From: Pontibacter sp. FD36
Lineage (GTDB): Bacteria > Bacteroidota > Bacteroidia > Cytophagales > Hymenobacteraceae
NCBI RefSeq assembly: GCF_015686655.1
Contig: NZ_JADPMP010000012.1
Coordinates: 165,193 to 229,192 of the forward strand
Length of the DNA stretch: 64,000 nucleotides
Reading direction: 5' to 3'
Under the pieces are notes generated by a model that did not search any database, had not been told where the DNA came from, and worked only from the letters and a program-made list of their open reading frames with translations. The translations under genes and the position numbers were made by a program. Below are positions 35,821 to 44,251 of this stretch, in pieces. Every line of letters begins with the position of its first letter. Positions within the stretch are counted from its first letter, which is position 1.

Positions 35821-38145
35821 TTAGATCGAATAAATATTTGATAATTCTTCCAATTTATGATTAAATGTCTGCATATAATTTGCGTTTACGTCGCTCTCGG
35901 ATGTATTTCTTAATAATGATAGCAATTCACGAATATTATTAAGGATTTCATAATTATTAGGAGTAAGTACGTCCTCAGGAATTTTATCCAATACTAGCCA
36001 GATTACATAAAAATCTTGAAGTGAACGCCTGAATTTTTTACTGTTTTTCACATTAAGGTATTCATTCAATATATCTTTATTAACTGGTTTTCCAAATAAA
36101 TGAGAAAACTTAATAATTAAATCATTTGTTTTTTTGATACAATCTAAGAAATGGTTTTTTTCTATTGCTACATTATCGAGGTTTATTAAGAAGTCTCCTA
36201 ATCCTTTTTTATTAAAAAGTCTACAGGTTATTCGATCTTGACGAGGAAAAAATCCTATGACTTTTTCTTGTTTTAGATTACTATAAGATATAAAAGACAG
36301 AATGGTAATTAACTCCTCGTTTTCCATCCTATCTGGTTTGTCTATAATTCTTTCTCTTAGGAAGAACCAATCTTTATGAGCCTCTACTACCTCATCCTTA
36401 ATTTTCTTCACTACCTCTTGATTAACTATAGAATTCCACATCTCGAAAGAGTTATTTCTAATGGGGTATGGTTTATAATTAAGTCTTATAAATAAATCAA
36501 CAGGATCAAAATCAGGATTTACCGTTTCTTCAATTATGACAAAATCAAGTACAAAATCTAAGATCTTATCCTGAAGGTCTAGAGTTAAACTACTATAGTT
36601 ACTACCTTCTAGATTAGTTAAAATTCTGAGACCTCTAAGTTTGAAATTATTGTTTTTAGTACTTATAAGTTTACCATCCTCATTCAAATACTGGTTACCC
36701 AAAAAGCCTAAAATGGCTAGAAGCCTTTGCTGTCCATCTACTACTTCTTTAATGTTATTAGACCTTTTGTAAATGAAAACAGGAGGTAAGTTTATACCTA
36801 AAAGTATACTCTCAATGATTGAAGAAGCCTTTATTTCATTTATCTTTTCTTGTCTTTGGTAGGAAGGTCGTACTAAATATTTATTTGTTTTTAAATCATC
36901 TCTAATTTCATCTACAGGAGTTGATATAGGGTTTGGTTTATTTAGCCTTAAAATAGAAAGCTCATCTATAGATTTTGCAGCATCAACTTCGGTTTGTTTC
37001 AAATCATCTATTCTTTTCCTAAATCCTTCATCCTTAATATATATATTAAATTTGAATTTAGACAGTTTTTCAAAAAAGCTGGCAGTATCAGAGAATCTTT
37101 CAATTATGCTTTTATAATAATGACTTTCAATCTCGGTGTACTTACTTTTATTTTCAGAATAATGAGCTTTAAATTTTTCGATATCAATTTTTAAATCAAT
37201 ATCTTCTTTCCTTAATATTGTGAAAGCCCACAGAATACATTCATTAATCAACTTATTTGTTAAACCAGGAATCTCTGAAAACTCATTATATATATAGAAG
37301 ACCTTCTCCAGCATTTGAGTAAAATCTTCGAATTCCTTTTGAGGGTCATCTGTGTTCTCTTTTGCAAAATCATAAAGAAGATCAATTATCTCTGTTCTTT
37401 CAGAACCTGCATAAGTAGATATTGGAAAGCTATTCAAAATTCTAAATCGCCTGATAAAGTCTACATTCTTAGCAATCAATCCCTTGTTATTTGCTCCTTC
37501 TGTTAACTCTTGCTTTGGGAAGAAACACAAATTGAATGCTCTTAAAAAGTTAAAATCAGATTTTAACTTTGTTTTAAAGAGTTCAGAAAATATATCTTTA
37601 TCATATTTCGCATTATCTAACTCCTCTCGAGTAAGCGGTGTGATTCCAGTATTGTATCTTCTAAATATTTCTTTCTTAATAGTATCAATAATTTGATCAT
37701 CTAAGTTTGGGTGATTAATCACTTCAAACTCATAAATCCTAATATTAGAATTTAAAAATATCTCCTGATTTTCAGATGATAATTTGTTGAATGAACTCTT
37801 ATGTAAAATTTTTAATTCTTTTAATCCACTTACATTAAGACGGAAGTCATTTTCTTTAAATCTTTTTAAAGTCTCAAATCTTTGCCTACCATCAATTACT
37901 TCAATTTTTTGGCCTGTCTTAAAAAGAATCAAAGGAGGAATCTCTGTACCAAGAATTACACTTTCTATAAAAAAAGTTTGCTTAGTATTATCCCAAACAT
38001 AATTTCTTTGATAGTATGGACTATAATCAATTCTTTTAAGGTTCCTCTCACTTAAAAGAGTCTTGATAGACATACTTCTTGCATTTATTTTCAATGAATT
38101 TTGAAATATATTCCTAAATTCTTTTGCTTTTAGCGTTTTGTCCAT
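35821..38145 (-). CDS. Tandem DUF262 (GmrS/ParB-like) protein, candidate defence component
   Basis: The 774-residue protein contains two DUF262 units. The first has YQRNYVW (45-51), GTEIPPLILF and IDGRQRFETL with DGRQR at 85-89. The second has YQRQEK (429-434), GINLPPVFIY and VDGQQRLLAIL with DGQQR at 470-474. In known DUF262 proteins the DGQQR-type loop and YQR strand form a ParB/Srx-like nucleotide site; GmrSD and SspE are characterised examples that act on phage DNA. Here no DUF1524 nuclease with its His-x-x-Pro motif follows; the C-terminal 200 residues are helical. Base composition is very AT-rich, unlike the neighbours. It starts 3 nt after the stop of the AbiC-like gene, so the two are almost certainly one operon. 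Confidence 0.85.
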   Translation of the reverse strand: MDKTLKAKEFRNIFQNSLKINARSMSIKTLLSERNLKRIDYSPYYQRNYVWDNTKQTFFIESVILGTEIPPLILFKTGQKIEVIDGRQRFETLKRFKENDFRLNVSGLKELKILHKSSFNKLSSENQEIFLNSNIRIYEFEVINHPNLDDQIIDTIKKEIFRRYNTGITPLTREELDNAKYDKDIFSELFKTKLKSDFNFLRAFNLCFFPKQELTEGANNKGLIAKNVDFIRRFRILNSFPISTYAGSERTEIIDLLYDFAKENTDDPQKEFEDFTQMLEKVFYIYNEFSEIPGLTNKLINECILWAFTILRKEDIDLKIDIEKFKAHYSENKSKYTEIESHYYKSIIERFSDTASFFEKLSKFKFNIYIKDEGFRKRIDDLKQTEVDAAKSIDELSILRLNKPNPISTPVDEIRDDLKTNKYLVRPSYQRQEKINEIKASSIIESILLGINLPPVFIYKRSNNIKEVVDGQQRLLAILGFLGNQYLNEDGKLISTKNNNFKLRGLRILTNLEGSNYSSLTLDLQDKILDFVLDFVIIEETVNPDFDPVDLFIRLNYKPYPIRNNSFEMWNSIVNQEVVKKIKDEVVEAHKDWFFLRERIIDKPDRMENEELITILSFISYSNLKQEKVIGFFPRQDRITCRLFNKKGLGDFLINLDNVAIEKNHFLDCIKKTNDLIIKFSHLFGKPVNKDILNEYLNVKNSKKFRRSLQDFYVIWLVLDKIPEDVLTPNNYEILNNIRELLSLLRNTSESDVNANYMQTFNHKLEELSNIYSI

Positions 38146-38148
38146 CGT

Positions 38149-39441
38149 CTAGTACTTATCATTTAATAAAGTGATTTTAGCTGTTGTTTCAACCGAAATG
38201 CCAAAGGTTATTCGATCATCATCTTCAGTAATATACTTTTTAATTATTGCCTTGTCCTGTTCAAGGTAGGTACTAAAAATAAGCCGATCATGAATTAAGC
38301 ACAATATAAAATTACTAAACTCGTCTTTGGATAGTTTTATATTATTTTGAGTTAAGTCTTTGTTGCAAATGACCTTAATTTTTATTGAGTCAACTTCAAA
38401 ATAAATTCCTACTATACAGTCAAAATCTTTAGACACTTCCTCTATTTTATCTGCTACATAAGTGATTTCATATGATTCATTAATATGCTTTGCTAAAAAA
38501 GAACTAAACCACTCAGTAAAAAAAACTATTTTGAAGTTTTTTTGAATACTATAATAGTGAGCAAATTCGGGTTTGTAAAATAAAGGGGTATGTTTTAATA
38601 AGTTATACTTTAATATTAATGACCTTGCTTTAATTCCATATATAGAATGGGAATTGTAGTATAATAGAAGTTGTTCATAGTCAGTTAATTGGGATCTTAA
38701 GATTTTTGAATAAAATGATTTTTCTCTGTCTGTTAACGTTATGCTAGAATCTATGATTTTTATAATTCTATAAAAGGATTTAAAATAATGAGATAGATGG
38801 CCTCGATGTTCATCATAAAGCTGAACATATTGCTCTATCATATTATCATGGTGGTCAGTAATTTTGAGCAAATGATTAAAACTTGAGTCCAAGGTTTCAT
38901 AATGGGTCCTAAAGTAATCCTTGCCGTGTTTGTCTAGATTATTAAGATTGTTTTTTATAGTAAGATAGACATTTAATAGAGAGTAGAAATTTGACTCAAA
39001 TTGCTGTACCCTTAAGGTACGACTTTGATCTTCATAAACTTTTCGGCTAGATTCTAATTCTTTTCTTTGAAGCTCAAATTCATTTATTTGTTGATTCAAC
39101 GCATCTACTTGAAGTGCTAAAACTTTCTGGTTAGTCTTAATATCTTTACGCTGCTCTGTTAATGCTATATAAAATAATATAACACCAGCTAAGGCCCAAA
39201 TTGAACCTATTACACCACCTACAAAGTCACCAAATTGTCCGAATTTTTCCGAATTAATAGGGAGTGAGAGACTTAGGGATGTCAGTTCACCCCATAAAAA
39301 GGGGAATACTAATGCAATAATTAATAAAGGTCCAATTAATATTAATAGAAGACTGATTTTCTCATTCCTTAAAATAATTGATGCTTTTCTGTTAAATATT
39401 ATATAATAATAATATATAGTTCTTCTGAATTTTATAAGCAT
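38149..39441 (-). CDS. Putative phage abortive-infection membrane protein (putAbiC-like)
   Basis: The 430-residue protein has two N-terminal membrane segments (about 30-50 and 71-93). The second begins with FGQFGDFVGGVIGSIWALAG, a hallmark of the putative abortive-infection family. A coiled coil follows (95-148, with repeated Gln/Glu/Leu) and then FESNFYSLLNVYLTIKNNL, the typical transition into the helical effector-like region with YYNSHSIYGIKARSLI. The C-terminal third may hold a separate small alpha/beta domain. The family is named for distant relation to AbiC, but its mechanism is not established. It is the first gene of a two-gene AT-rich operon and sits 3 nt before the DUF262 gene. It starts at the only reasonable ATG. 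Confidence 0.82.
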   Translation of the reverse strand: MLIKFRRTIYYYYIIFNRKASIILRNEKISLLLILIGPLLIIALVFPFLWGELTSLSLSLPINSEKFGQFGDFVGGVIGSIWALAGVILFYIALTEQRKDIKTNQKVLALQVDALNQQINEFELQRKELESSRKVYEDQSRTLRVQQFESNFYSLLNVYLTIKNNLNNLDKHGKDYFRTHYETLDSSFNHLLKITDHHDNMIEQYVQLYDEHRGHLSHYFKSFYRIIKIIDSSITLTDREKSFYSKILRSQLTDYEQLLLYYNSHSIYGIKARSLILKYNLLKHTPLFYKPEFAHYYSIQKNFKIVFFTEWFSSFLAKHINESYEITYVADKIEEVSKDFDCIVGIYFEVDSIKIKVICNKDLTQNNIKLSKDEFSNFILCLIHDRLIFSTYLEQDKAIIKKYITEDDDRITFGISVETTAKITLLNDKY

Positions 39442-39679
39442 TTAATTAGATTGAATTTTAATAGAAATCAATACCTATCAATCAAAAATATAAATAAATA
39501 AATTAATGTCTATTCTTTCCTGATTTTATCTTTCTTGAATTTTGGTTCTAAAAACAAATAGCATAATTCTCAAATTTTAGCTGATAAGTTCACTTATCTG
39601 ATTTTCTCCTTGCCAATCAATCCATTAACTAAACGATTTAATAATTTATATCTGTTGCTAGTAAGAAGCTCTCACTAAT
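39442..39679. other. AT-rich upstream region of the DUF262/AbiC-like operon
   Basis: This very AT-rich stretch has no open frame of interest. On the minus strand TATTTTTG (39490 down to 39483) matches the -7 consensus TAnnTTTG and would place a transcript start some 35 bases before the ATG at 39441, but no -33 TTG is found at the right distance. The change back to normal base composition occurs near 39660-39680. Confidence 0.35.
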
Positions 39680-39721
39680 AACAAAGCAGTTCCGGCACTA
39701 AGCGCCCGGGACTGCTTTGTT
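39680..39721. terminator. Terminator hairpin next to the first esterase remnant
   Basis: AACAAAGCAGT and ACTGCTTTGTT form the outer stem. The inner part is CCGG/CCGGG-like around a loop. It follows the 3' end of the minus-strand remnant at 39775. The hairpin at 44165-44205 shares its core (GCAGTTCCGG), and the two lie at matching positions of two direct repeats. Confidence 0.75.
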
Positions 39722-39998
39722 AAAAGGGTATAGCAGCTCTCTAAATTTTACTGCTTTCTATAGCTACCTATACCTCACCGCTTCCTATTCTTGTTAAAGA
39801 AGCTCCACATGACTTCATTGATGTCAATATCGGAGGTCGTATTACCCAAAGGGTAGCCTATGTTAAAGGGTGCACTGCCCGGCCAGGTATGGCCCCCGAT
39901 TTCGACCGTAGCTAGCGACACGGTAATGCCTTTGTTGTTTACTTCCTGAATCGTGACAGAGGTATTGTCCTTCTTATTCGCATTGAGCATCTTCTTGC
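39680..39998 (-). repeat. Direct repeat copy A (terminator plus 3' end of esterase gene)
   Basis: From the terminator hairpin to about 39998 this segment is similar to 44165-44463 in the same orientation. The similarity is highest across the coding part (for example CCTATACCTCACCGCTTCCT, and the stretch encoding FNIGYPLGNTTSDI). The copies lie about 4.5 kb apart and bracket five genes or gene remnants. Confidence 0.75.
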
Positions 39999-40128
39999 TT
40001 TCTTTCTGGGAAGGCAATTTATTATGCGTCAGCCAGTAGGTATAAGTAGCCGGAGCCGAGGCATAGCCATGCACTTGCATGACAGAACACCTTTCTGCAC
40101 ATCTCTCAAAACCAGCAAAATTCCACAT
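39775..40128 (-). pseudogene. Esterase/PHB-depolymerase-like C-terminal remnant, copy A
   Basis: The 117-residue frame corresponds to the C-terminal part of secreted LpqC/PHB-depolymerase-family esterases: VMQVHG, YWLTHNKLP, then GGHTWPGSAPF with the catalytic histidine, and DIDINEVMWSFF at the end. The N-terminal two thirds, with the nucleophile serine, are missing. After VMQVHG about 25 residues expected around the catalytic Asp appear deleted (VMQVHGYASAPATY). The first residues (MWNFAGFERCAERC) do not match the family. It is therefore a decayed fragment, unlikely to make an active enzyme. A second fragment lies at 44252. Confidence 0.72.
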
Positions 40129-40200
40129 TGGGCAAGTTGTAGGCGGCTAAAATCATGACCGGACATATTATACTATAATGCCTTCTAGTTGAGAGAATAA

Positions 40201-40902
40201 TTAGAAAAGCAGCACTCCTATACCTGCTGTTACACGTAAGCCTCCCCAGTCCGGGCCGATCTCTTTGTTATTAGCGGAGAGGATCATTCTCTCGTCTTCA
40301 CGCAGGTGGAAGGGCTTACCATAGTAGAATAAATAGCCCATACTGATCTCTGGCACAAACCTTTTCACAGGATATTTTAAACTTACATAAGGCTTAATTC
40401 CGACTCCTATGGCTACCAGCTCATCCTTATCGTGTCCATGATGCTGCTTAATCTGGGAGGTGGTCTCCAGCGTGAGTGCACTGCGTACTGCTGTTACCTC
40501 TATACATGCGTACCAATTCAGCTTCCCTTCCCGAATCAGGTATTCTGAAAATGTACCGGCCGATTTGTAACTCACTAATTGATCAGCACGAATACTGCCG
40601 GAATAGTCAGCATAGGCCACGCGCCCACCCGTAGAACCTGTCTCCAGCACGATACCCCCTGCATAGCGTTCGCTAATGTTATAGCGGAATTGCAAACCGA
40701 ACTGGTAATAGGCCGGGAATTCTTCTACAACCTCTAAGCCCAGATCGTTTTGGTACTTAAATCCCTCCTGCACTGTTTTTAGACCCTGCATGCTGAAGGT
40801 GCCATACCCTATGCGGGGCATAACGGAAAAAGAAGATTGCGCTATGGCTGGGGCTGCCAAAAGCAGTGCCATCAAAAAAAGTGGTAAGATAAAGCGTGGC
40901 AT
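40201..40902 (-). CDS. Predicted outer-membrane beta-barrel protein
   Basis: The 233-residue product has a signal peptide (MPRFILPLFLMALLLAAPAIAQ). Its alternating polar/hydrophobic strands (SVMPRIGYGTFSMQGL, YYQFGLQFRYNISERYAGGIVL, LRVTAGIGVLLF) end in a hydrophobic residue followed by Phe, typical of small outer-membrane barrels. I cannot name the family. It begins 3 nt after the 606-residue lipoprotein gene, so the two form an operon. Confidence 0.72.
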   Translation of the reverse strand: MPRFILPLFLMALLLAAPAIAQSSFSVMPRIGYGTFSMQGLKTVQEGFKYQNDLGLEVVEEFPAYYQFGLQFRYNISERYAGGIVLETGSTGGRVAYADYSGSIRADQLVSYKSAGTFSEYLIREGKLNWYACIEVTAVRSALTLETTSQIKQHHGHDKDELVAIGVGIKPYVSLKYPVKRFVPEISMGYLFYYGKPFHLREDERMILSANNKEIGPDWGGLRVTAGIGVLLF

Positions 40903-40905
40903 GGT

Positions 40906-42726
40906 TTAGAGCTGTATAGGGAAATAATAGGATGGAACAATAAGTTTATCCTTGAAGAAACGTAAGGCACTTCTTGAACCAAGCGAACCTGAATTAAGCT
41001 CTTTTACTATCCGCCTGTTTTCAATGTCATAGATATAGGTCTTGCCGTTGCCGACAGCCTGCAGGTAACCTGTAGCCGCGTCAATGTCGTAGAGGTGAAC
41101 GCCGTCTCCGAGTGAGAAAGAACCGATGGACGTGTTGCTCTTGGTACTGTATACCTTAGTGGTGAAAAAGTCATTGTAAATAAAGTAGGGTGCCGTCGGG
41201 TGGAAGTATAGGGACGCATAAAGCCCTTTTACCATCTGCTCACGCTTCCAGGTGCCATCCGCCGCTCTCCGGAATACATCATTGTCAACGAATACCGCCT
41301 CACCATCTGGGCTAATCGTAAAGGTGCCGCCCTGGGATTTAAATACATGCTGAAGCTCGACTCTGCCCGTCGCCATGTCCACGATGTAAAGGCTGTTGTC
41401 TGACTTACTCGGATAGGAGATCAAAGCCAACTTATTGTTATCGCTCACTTTGAAGCCGTAATTAAAGAAATCAGAACCAGGCAATAGTTCATTCAGCTGT
41501 ACGCTTCTGATGGTCTGGAGCGTCCGTGGGTCCAGCTGCAGCAATACATTGCTAGGCTCCTTTACATAGATGTACTTCACACTGTTCGAGAAGGCTGTGA
41601 TGTTACTGGCGCGTTGCTTCCGTTGATGGCTGACTTGTAAGGTTCTCGAATCGACCGCAGAAATGGTTTCGCTCACGAGGTCATACAACAGGTTGAGTTC
41701 CGGATTGGAAGCATGGAGCTGCATGTTATAGTCCAGGTCGTGCCTGATGCCGTTGCCTGGTATCTGAGCCAGACTGATGAGGCCAGAATTAAAGTAACGG
41801 GGATCTATGTAAGGTCCTTTGGGAGACACATAAAACTGGAATTCGAAGCCGATGGTCAACGGAATGTCCCGGAACGTAATAACCGTGTCGGAAACAGTGT
41901 TTGTCTTATAATGCAGTGCCGGACCATACACGCTCGATATGGTATAGCTTCCAAAGTTCTTGTAAAAGTCCGTTCCTCTGAAGGTCAGACGCAATACGTC
42001 TGTACCCATGTATTCATGGCTCACAAGACCCGGCATATCAGAGGAGAATTCCCGCCGTTCGCTGTCATCGGAAGTAAAGCCTTTGTTGTCCGTAACAGTC
42101 ACATAATAGGTAGCCGGGCCACCCAGGTAGGTGGTATCGAAAACGGACGTGACATGAGGTGGCAAGGTATAGGAAGCTTTGAAATAACCTTCAGCATCCA
42201 GTCGCACCAGCCGGTAGTTTTTAATGTCGCGCCGTTTGTAAGGCTCCCACTCAATGCGAAGGCTGCCGTCAGTTGGCTCTATACTGGTGATCTGGACAGG
42301 GGAGGGCGGCGCATTGTCCAGCATCAGCACCCATTTTCTGTATACCTGCATGCTTTCCAATCGAAGCTTGTCGGCCAGGCTATTGGTGCCGGAACTGGTT
42401 ACCAGCACCAGTTGCAATTCGTGCGGACCGTCACTAAACTGCGTCGTCAGAAGGTCATGGAAAAAAACAGGATTTTCTACGGTGTGGATCACCTTCCCAT
42501 CCAGCAGGAGTTGGTAACCATAGAAGCTTTTTCCGGGATACTCCAGTTGAAAATGCAGCCTGACCCAATCTTTCGCGAAAATAGTGTCGCTTTTGTCTGC
42601 AAGACTGATCTTGAGGTTGTTTTCAGGCGTCGGGTTTACTTCTTTGAAATTATCGCCGGAAGGGGAAAATGTACAGGCACACACCAGGAACAGCAGGCAT
42701 GCCAGCAGCACGTAAATTTGTTTCAT
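40906..42726 (-). CDS. Large lipoprotein with Fn3-like and beta-propeller-like regions
   Basis: The 606-residue product has a lipobox (LVCAC, Cys18). After an Ig-like part (residues 30-130) comes an Fn3-like region with PSPVQITSIEPTDGSLRIEW and NYRLVRLDAEG near 140-170. A C-terminal half resembling a YVTN/WD-like propeller follows, with repeating strands such as KLALISYPSKSDNSLYIVD, GTFTISPDGEAVFVDNDVF and YLQAVGNGKTYIYDIENRRI. This suggests a surface-exposed binding or scaffold protein. It is the first gene of an operon with the barrel protein downstream. Confidence 0.78.
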   Translation of the reverse strand: MKQIYVLLACLLFLVCACTFSPSGDNFKEVNPTPENNLKISLADKSDTIFAKDWVRLHFQLEYPGKSFYGYQLLLDGKVIHTVENPVFFHDLLTTQFSDGPHELQLVLVTSSGTNSLADKLRLESMQVYRKWVLMLDNAPPSPVQITSIEPTDGSLRIEWEPYKRRDIKNYRLVRLDAEGYFKASYTLPPHVTSVFDTTYLGGPATYYVTVTDNKGFTSDDSERREFSSDMPGLVSHEYMGTDVLRLTFRGTDFYKNFGSYTISSVYGPALHYKTNTVSDTVITFRDIPLTIGFEFQFYVSPKGPYIDPRYFNSGLISLAQIPGNGIRHDLDYNMQLHASNPELNLLYDLVSETISAVDSRTLQVSHQRKQRASNITAFSNSVKYIYVKEPSNVLLQLDPRTLQTIRSVQLNELLPGSDFFNYGFKVSDNNKLALISYPSKSDNSLYIVDMATGRVELQHVFKSQGGTFTISPDGEAVFVDNDVFRRAADGTWKREQMVKGLYASLYFHPTAPYFIYNDFFTTKVYSTKSNTSIGSFSLGDGVHLYDIDAATGYLQAVGNGKTYIYDIENRRIVKELNSGSLGSRSALRFFKDKLIVPSYYFPIQL

Positions 42727-42751
42727 ATAACAGGTCAGGTAAAAAAGCCGG

Positions 42752-43051
42752 CTAAAGGGATAATGATTTTACTACTTTGTGGATACTGATTTTATCGTTG
42801 TGGTATACCCGAATGTAGAGCACTCCCTGTAACTGTTGCGAAAGGTATAGCTCATACTGCTTTGCATTGGGTTCGGCAGTTAGCATAAGACTGCCCAGGC
42901 GGTCGTACACTTCAAAGCACTATATCACCCCATCAAAAGCAAAATATAGTTTGTCCTGTGCCGGGTTCGGATACAATTTCATTCCTTCGTCATCCGCATC
43001 GGCAATGCCAGTCGGAAGCGTTGTGACTAAAGCAGTTAAATTTGTTTTCAT
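42752..43051 (-). pseudogene. Orphan T9SS sorting-domain stub with internal stop
   Basis: A 100-codon frame starts at ATG 43051 and ends with TAG at 42752, with one internal TAG at 42920-42922. The translated residues include EGMKLYPNPAQDKLYFAFDG, then after the stop FEVYDRLGSLML, YELYLSQQLQGVLYIRVY and a lysine-rich KVVKSLSL end. This is the type A C-terminal sorting signal of the type IX secretion system (YPNP, VYDxLG, GxYxIxV, KVxK). There is no cargo domain in front: only MKTNLTALVTTLPTGIADAD. The stub is best read as the leftover end of a deleted secreted protein. It also shows that the organism has, or had, a T9SS. Confidence 0.78.
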
Positions 43052-43160
43052 ATAAGTGCACTACATAACATCAGACAAATATAAGACGAATACAATGAAT
43101 TATTTATAAGTTATACAAGATTATACCTGGCCTAATTAGCAACAGGTAAGTACTATATTC

Positions 43161-43193
43161 TTGCTGCCTGTCTGCTTCATTTTATTACATTTG
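43161..43193 (+). promoter_or_regulatory. Bacteroidota-type promoter of the lipoprotein gene at 43287
   Basis: TTG at 43161-43163 and TACATTTG at 43186-43193, with 22 bases between, match the -33/-7 pattern TTTG...TAnnTTTG of the primary sigma factor in this phylum. The predicted transcript starts near 43200, leaving a leader of about 85 bases before the ATG. It is the best promoter match in the window. Confidence 0.65.
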
Positions 43194-43286
43194 CAAACTG
43201 GGACAGGGGCAAGTACATACCAAAACCAAGACGTCCGTCTTCCCCAATTACTGCTTATTATTACTTTACCAATTTTATCCCCTTAC

Positions 43287-44126
43287 ATGAAAACAAGTTT
43301 ACTTTACCTTTTTGTCTGCCTTTTGCTACTGAGTTGTACCAAAGACGAACATGAAGACATCACACCCGAAGAAGAGCCTGAATGCTTCTGCTACCCCTTA
43401 GGCTATATTGAGCACAACTCCCCGGTTGGTGGCGAGCCATACAGCCTGGAGCACAAATTTGTGTACAATACCCATAACCAGCCGATCGGCATAAAATACT
43501 ATTCCAAAGATGAGATGGTGCTGGAAGATACCTATGAATATGACCAGCGCGGTATGGTGGTGCGCGAGAACTGGTACAGTGGCAACAACAGAGAGCTGTC
43601 CGGCTACTTTCAACAGGAGTTTAACACAACAGGGCAGCTGCTCAGCTTTACGTATTATGCGCACAATTCCCACACACAGCAAAGCAGGCTTGACCGGAAG
43701 AGCACTTTCACTTACAACGACAAAGGCGAGCTAATGACCTTGCGCCATTTCAGGCCGGTGGAAGGCGTCCTGACATTTCACTCATCGACGGATTATACCT
43801 ACACCAATGGGTTGATGACCCAGACGAAAAGCTATGACAGCAACCACGAACTGACCAAAGTAGTCGAGCTAACCCATGATGCTAAAAAGACCTACATCTA
43901 CGCGCTGCATCACTACCGTGCCCAGGCCGTAAGCGAAGGGTTTCCGCACCTGCACAATGTGCTTTCTAAAACAGCCACTTCTCCGGATGGTAAAATTATT
44001 GAAGCCGAGTCTTATACCCGGAAGCTGACCTATAACGCGCAGGATTATGTAGAAACAATGGTGACAACGTTTGCCGACGGCCGGGTGCAGGAGCGGCGCT
44101 TCACCTACAATTGTCCAAAACCGTAA
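43287..44126 (+). CDS. Lipoprotein with YD-repeat-like strands, paralogue of the gene at 26581
   Basis: The 279-residue product begins MKTSLLYLFVCLLLLSC (lipobox, Cys17) and an acidic TKDEHEDITPEEEPE follows. Repeating Tyr-rich strands make up the rest (FVYNTHNQPIGIKYYSKDE, YEYDQRGMVVRENWY, FTYNDKGELMTLRHF, YTYTNGLMTQTKSYD, KLTYNAQDYVETMV), similar to the YD/RHS strand pattern. Compared with its paralogue at 26581 it has one or two more repeats. An ATG further upstream is in frame but would precede the leader by 42 residues and is rejected. It lies inside the segment bracketed by the direct repeats. Confidence 0.78.
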   Translation: MKTSLLYLFVCLLLLSCTKDEHEDITPEEEPECFCYPLGYIEHNSPVGGEPYSLEHKFVYNTHNQPIGIKYYSKDEMVLEDTYEYDQRGMVVRENWYSGNNRELSGYFQQEFNTTGQLLSFTYYAHNSHTQQSRLDRKSTFTYNDKGELMTLRHFRPVEGVLTFHSSTDYTYTNGLMTQTKSYDSNHELTKVVELTHDAKKTYIYALHHYRAQAVSEGFPHLHNVLSKTATSPDGKIIEAESYTRKLTYNAQDYVETMVTTFADGRVQERRFTYNCPKP

Positions 44127-44164
44127 TTCAGGTTTAAAGTATCATCTCTCTGGTGATAAGCATA

Positions 44165-44205
44165 AAGAAGGCAGTTCCGGTAGTAACCAACCGGAACTGC
44201 TTTAT
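44165..44205. terminator. Terminator hairpin, second copy
   Basis: GCAGTTCCGG (44171-44180) and CCGGAACTGC (44191-44200) form a perfect stem flanked by A-rich and T-rich bases. It lies between the stop of the lipoprotein gene (+) and the 3' end of the second esterase remnant (-). Confidence 0.8.
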
Positions 44206-44251
44206 CTTAAAGGTATAGAGACTCGTCAAATTTCTTGTACCTACCTATACC

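Noticed and set aside
35821..38145. Calling the tandem DUF262 protein a GmrSD type IV restriction enzyme
   Set aside because: No DUF1524 HNH-like domain is present after either DUF262 unit, so the restriction activity of GmrSD cannot be assumed.
34094..39765. Absence of AGGTATAG in the AT-rich block as proof of horizontal transfer
   Set aside because: Another gap of about 7 kb without the octamer (19.8-27.1 kb) lies in normal DNA, so the lack of copies is not informative on its own.
41713..42789. A 358-residue open frame on the plus strand
   Set aside because: It lies fully opposite the 606-residue lipoprotein gene, lacks a leader or any motif, and its residues read as complements of the real gene.
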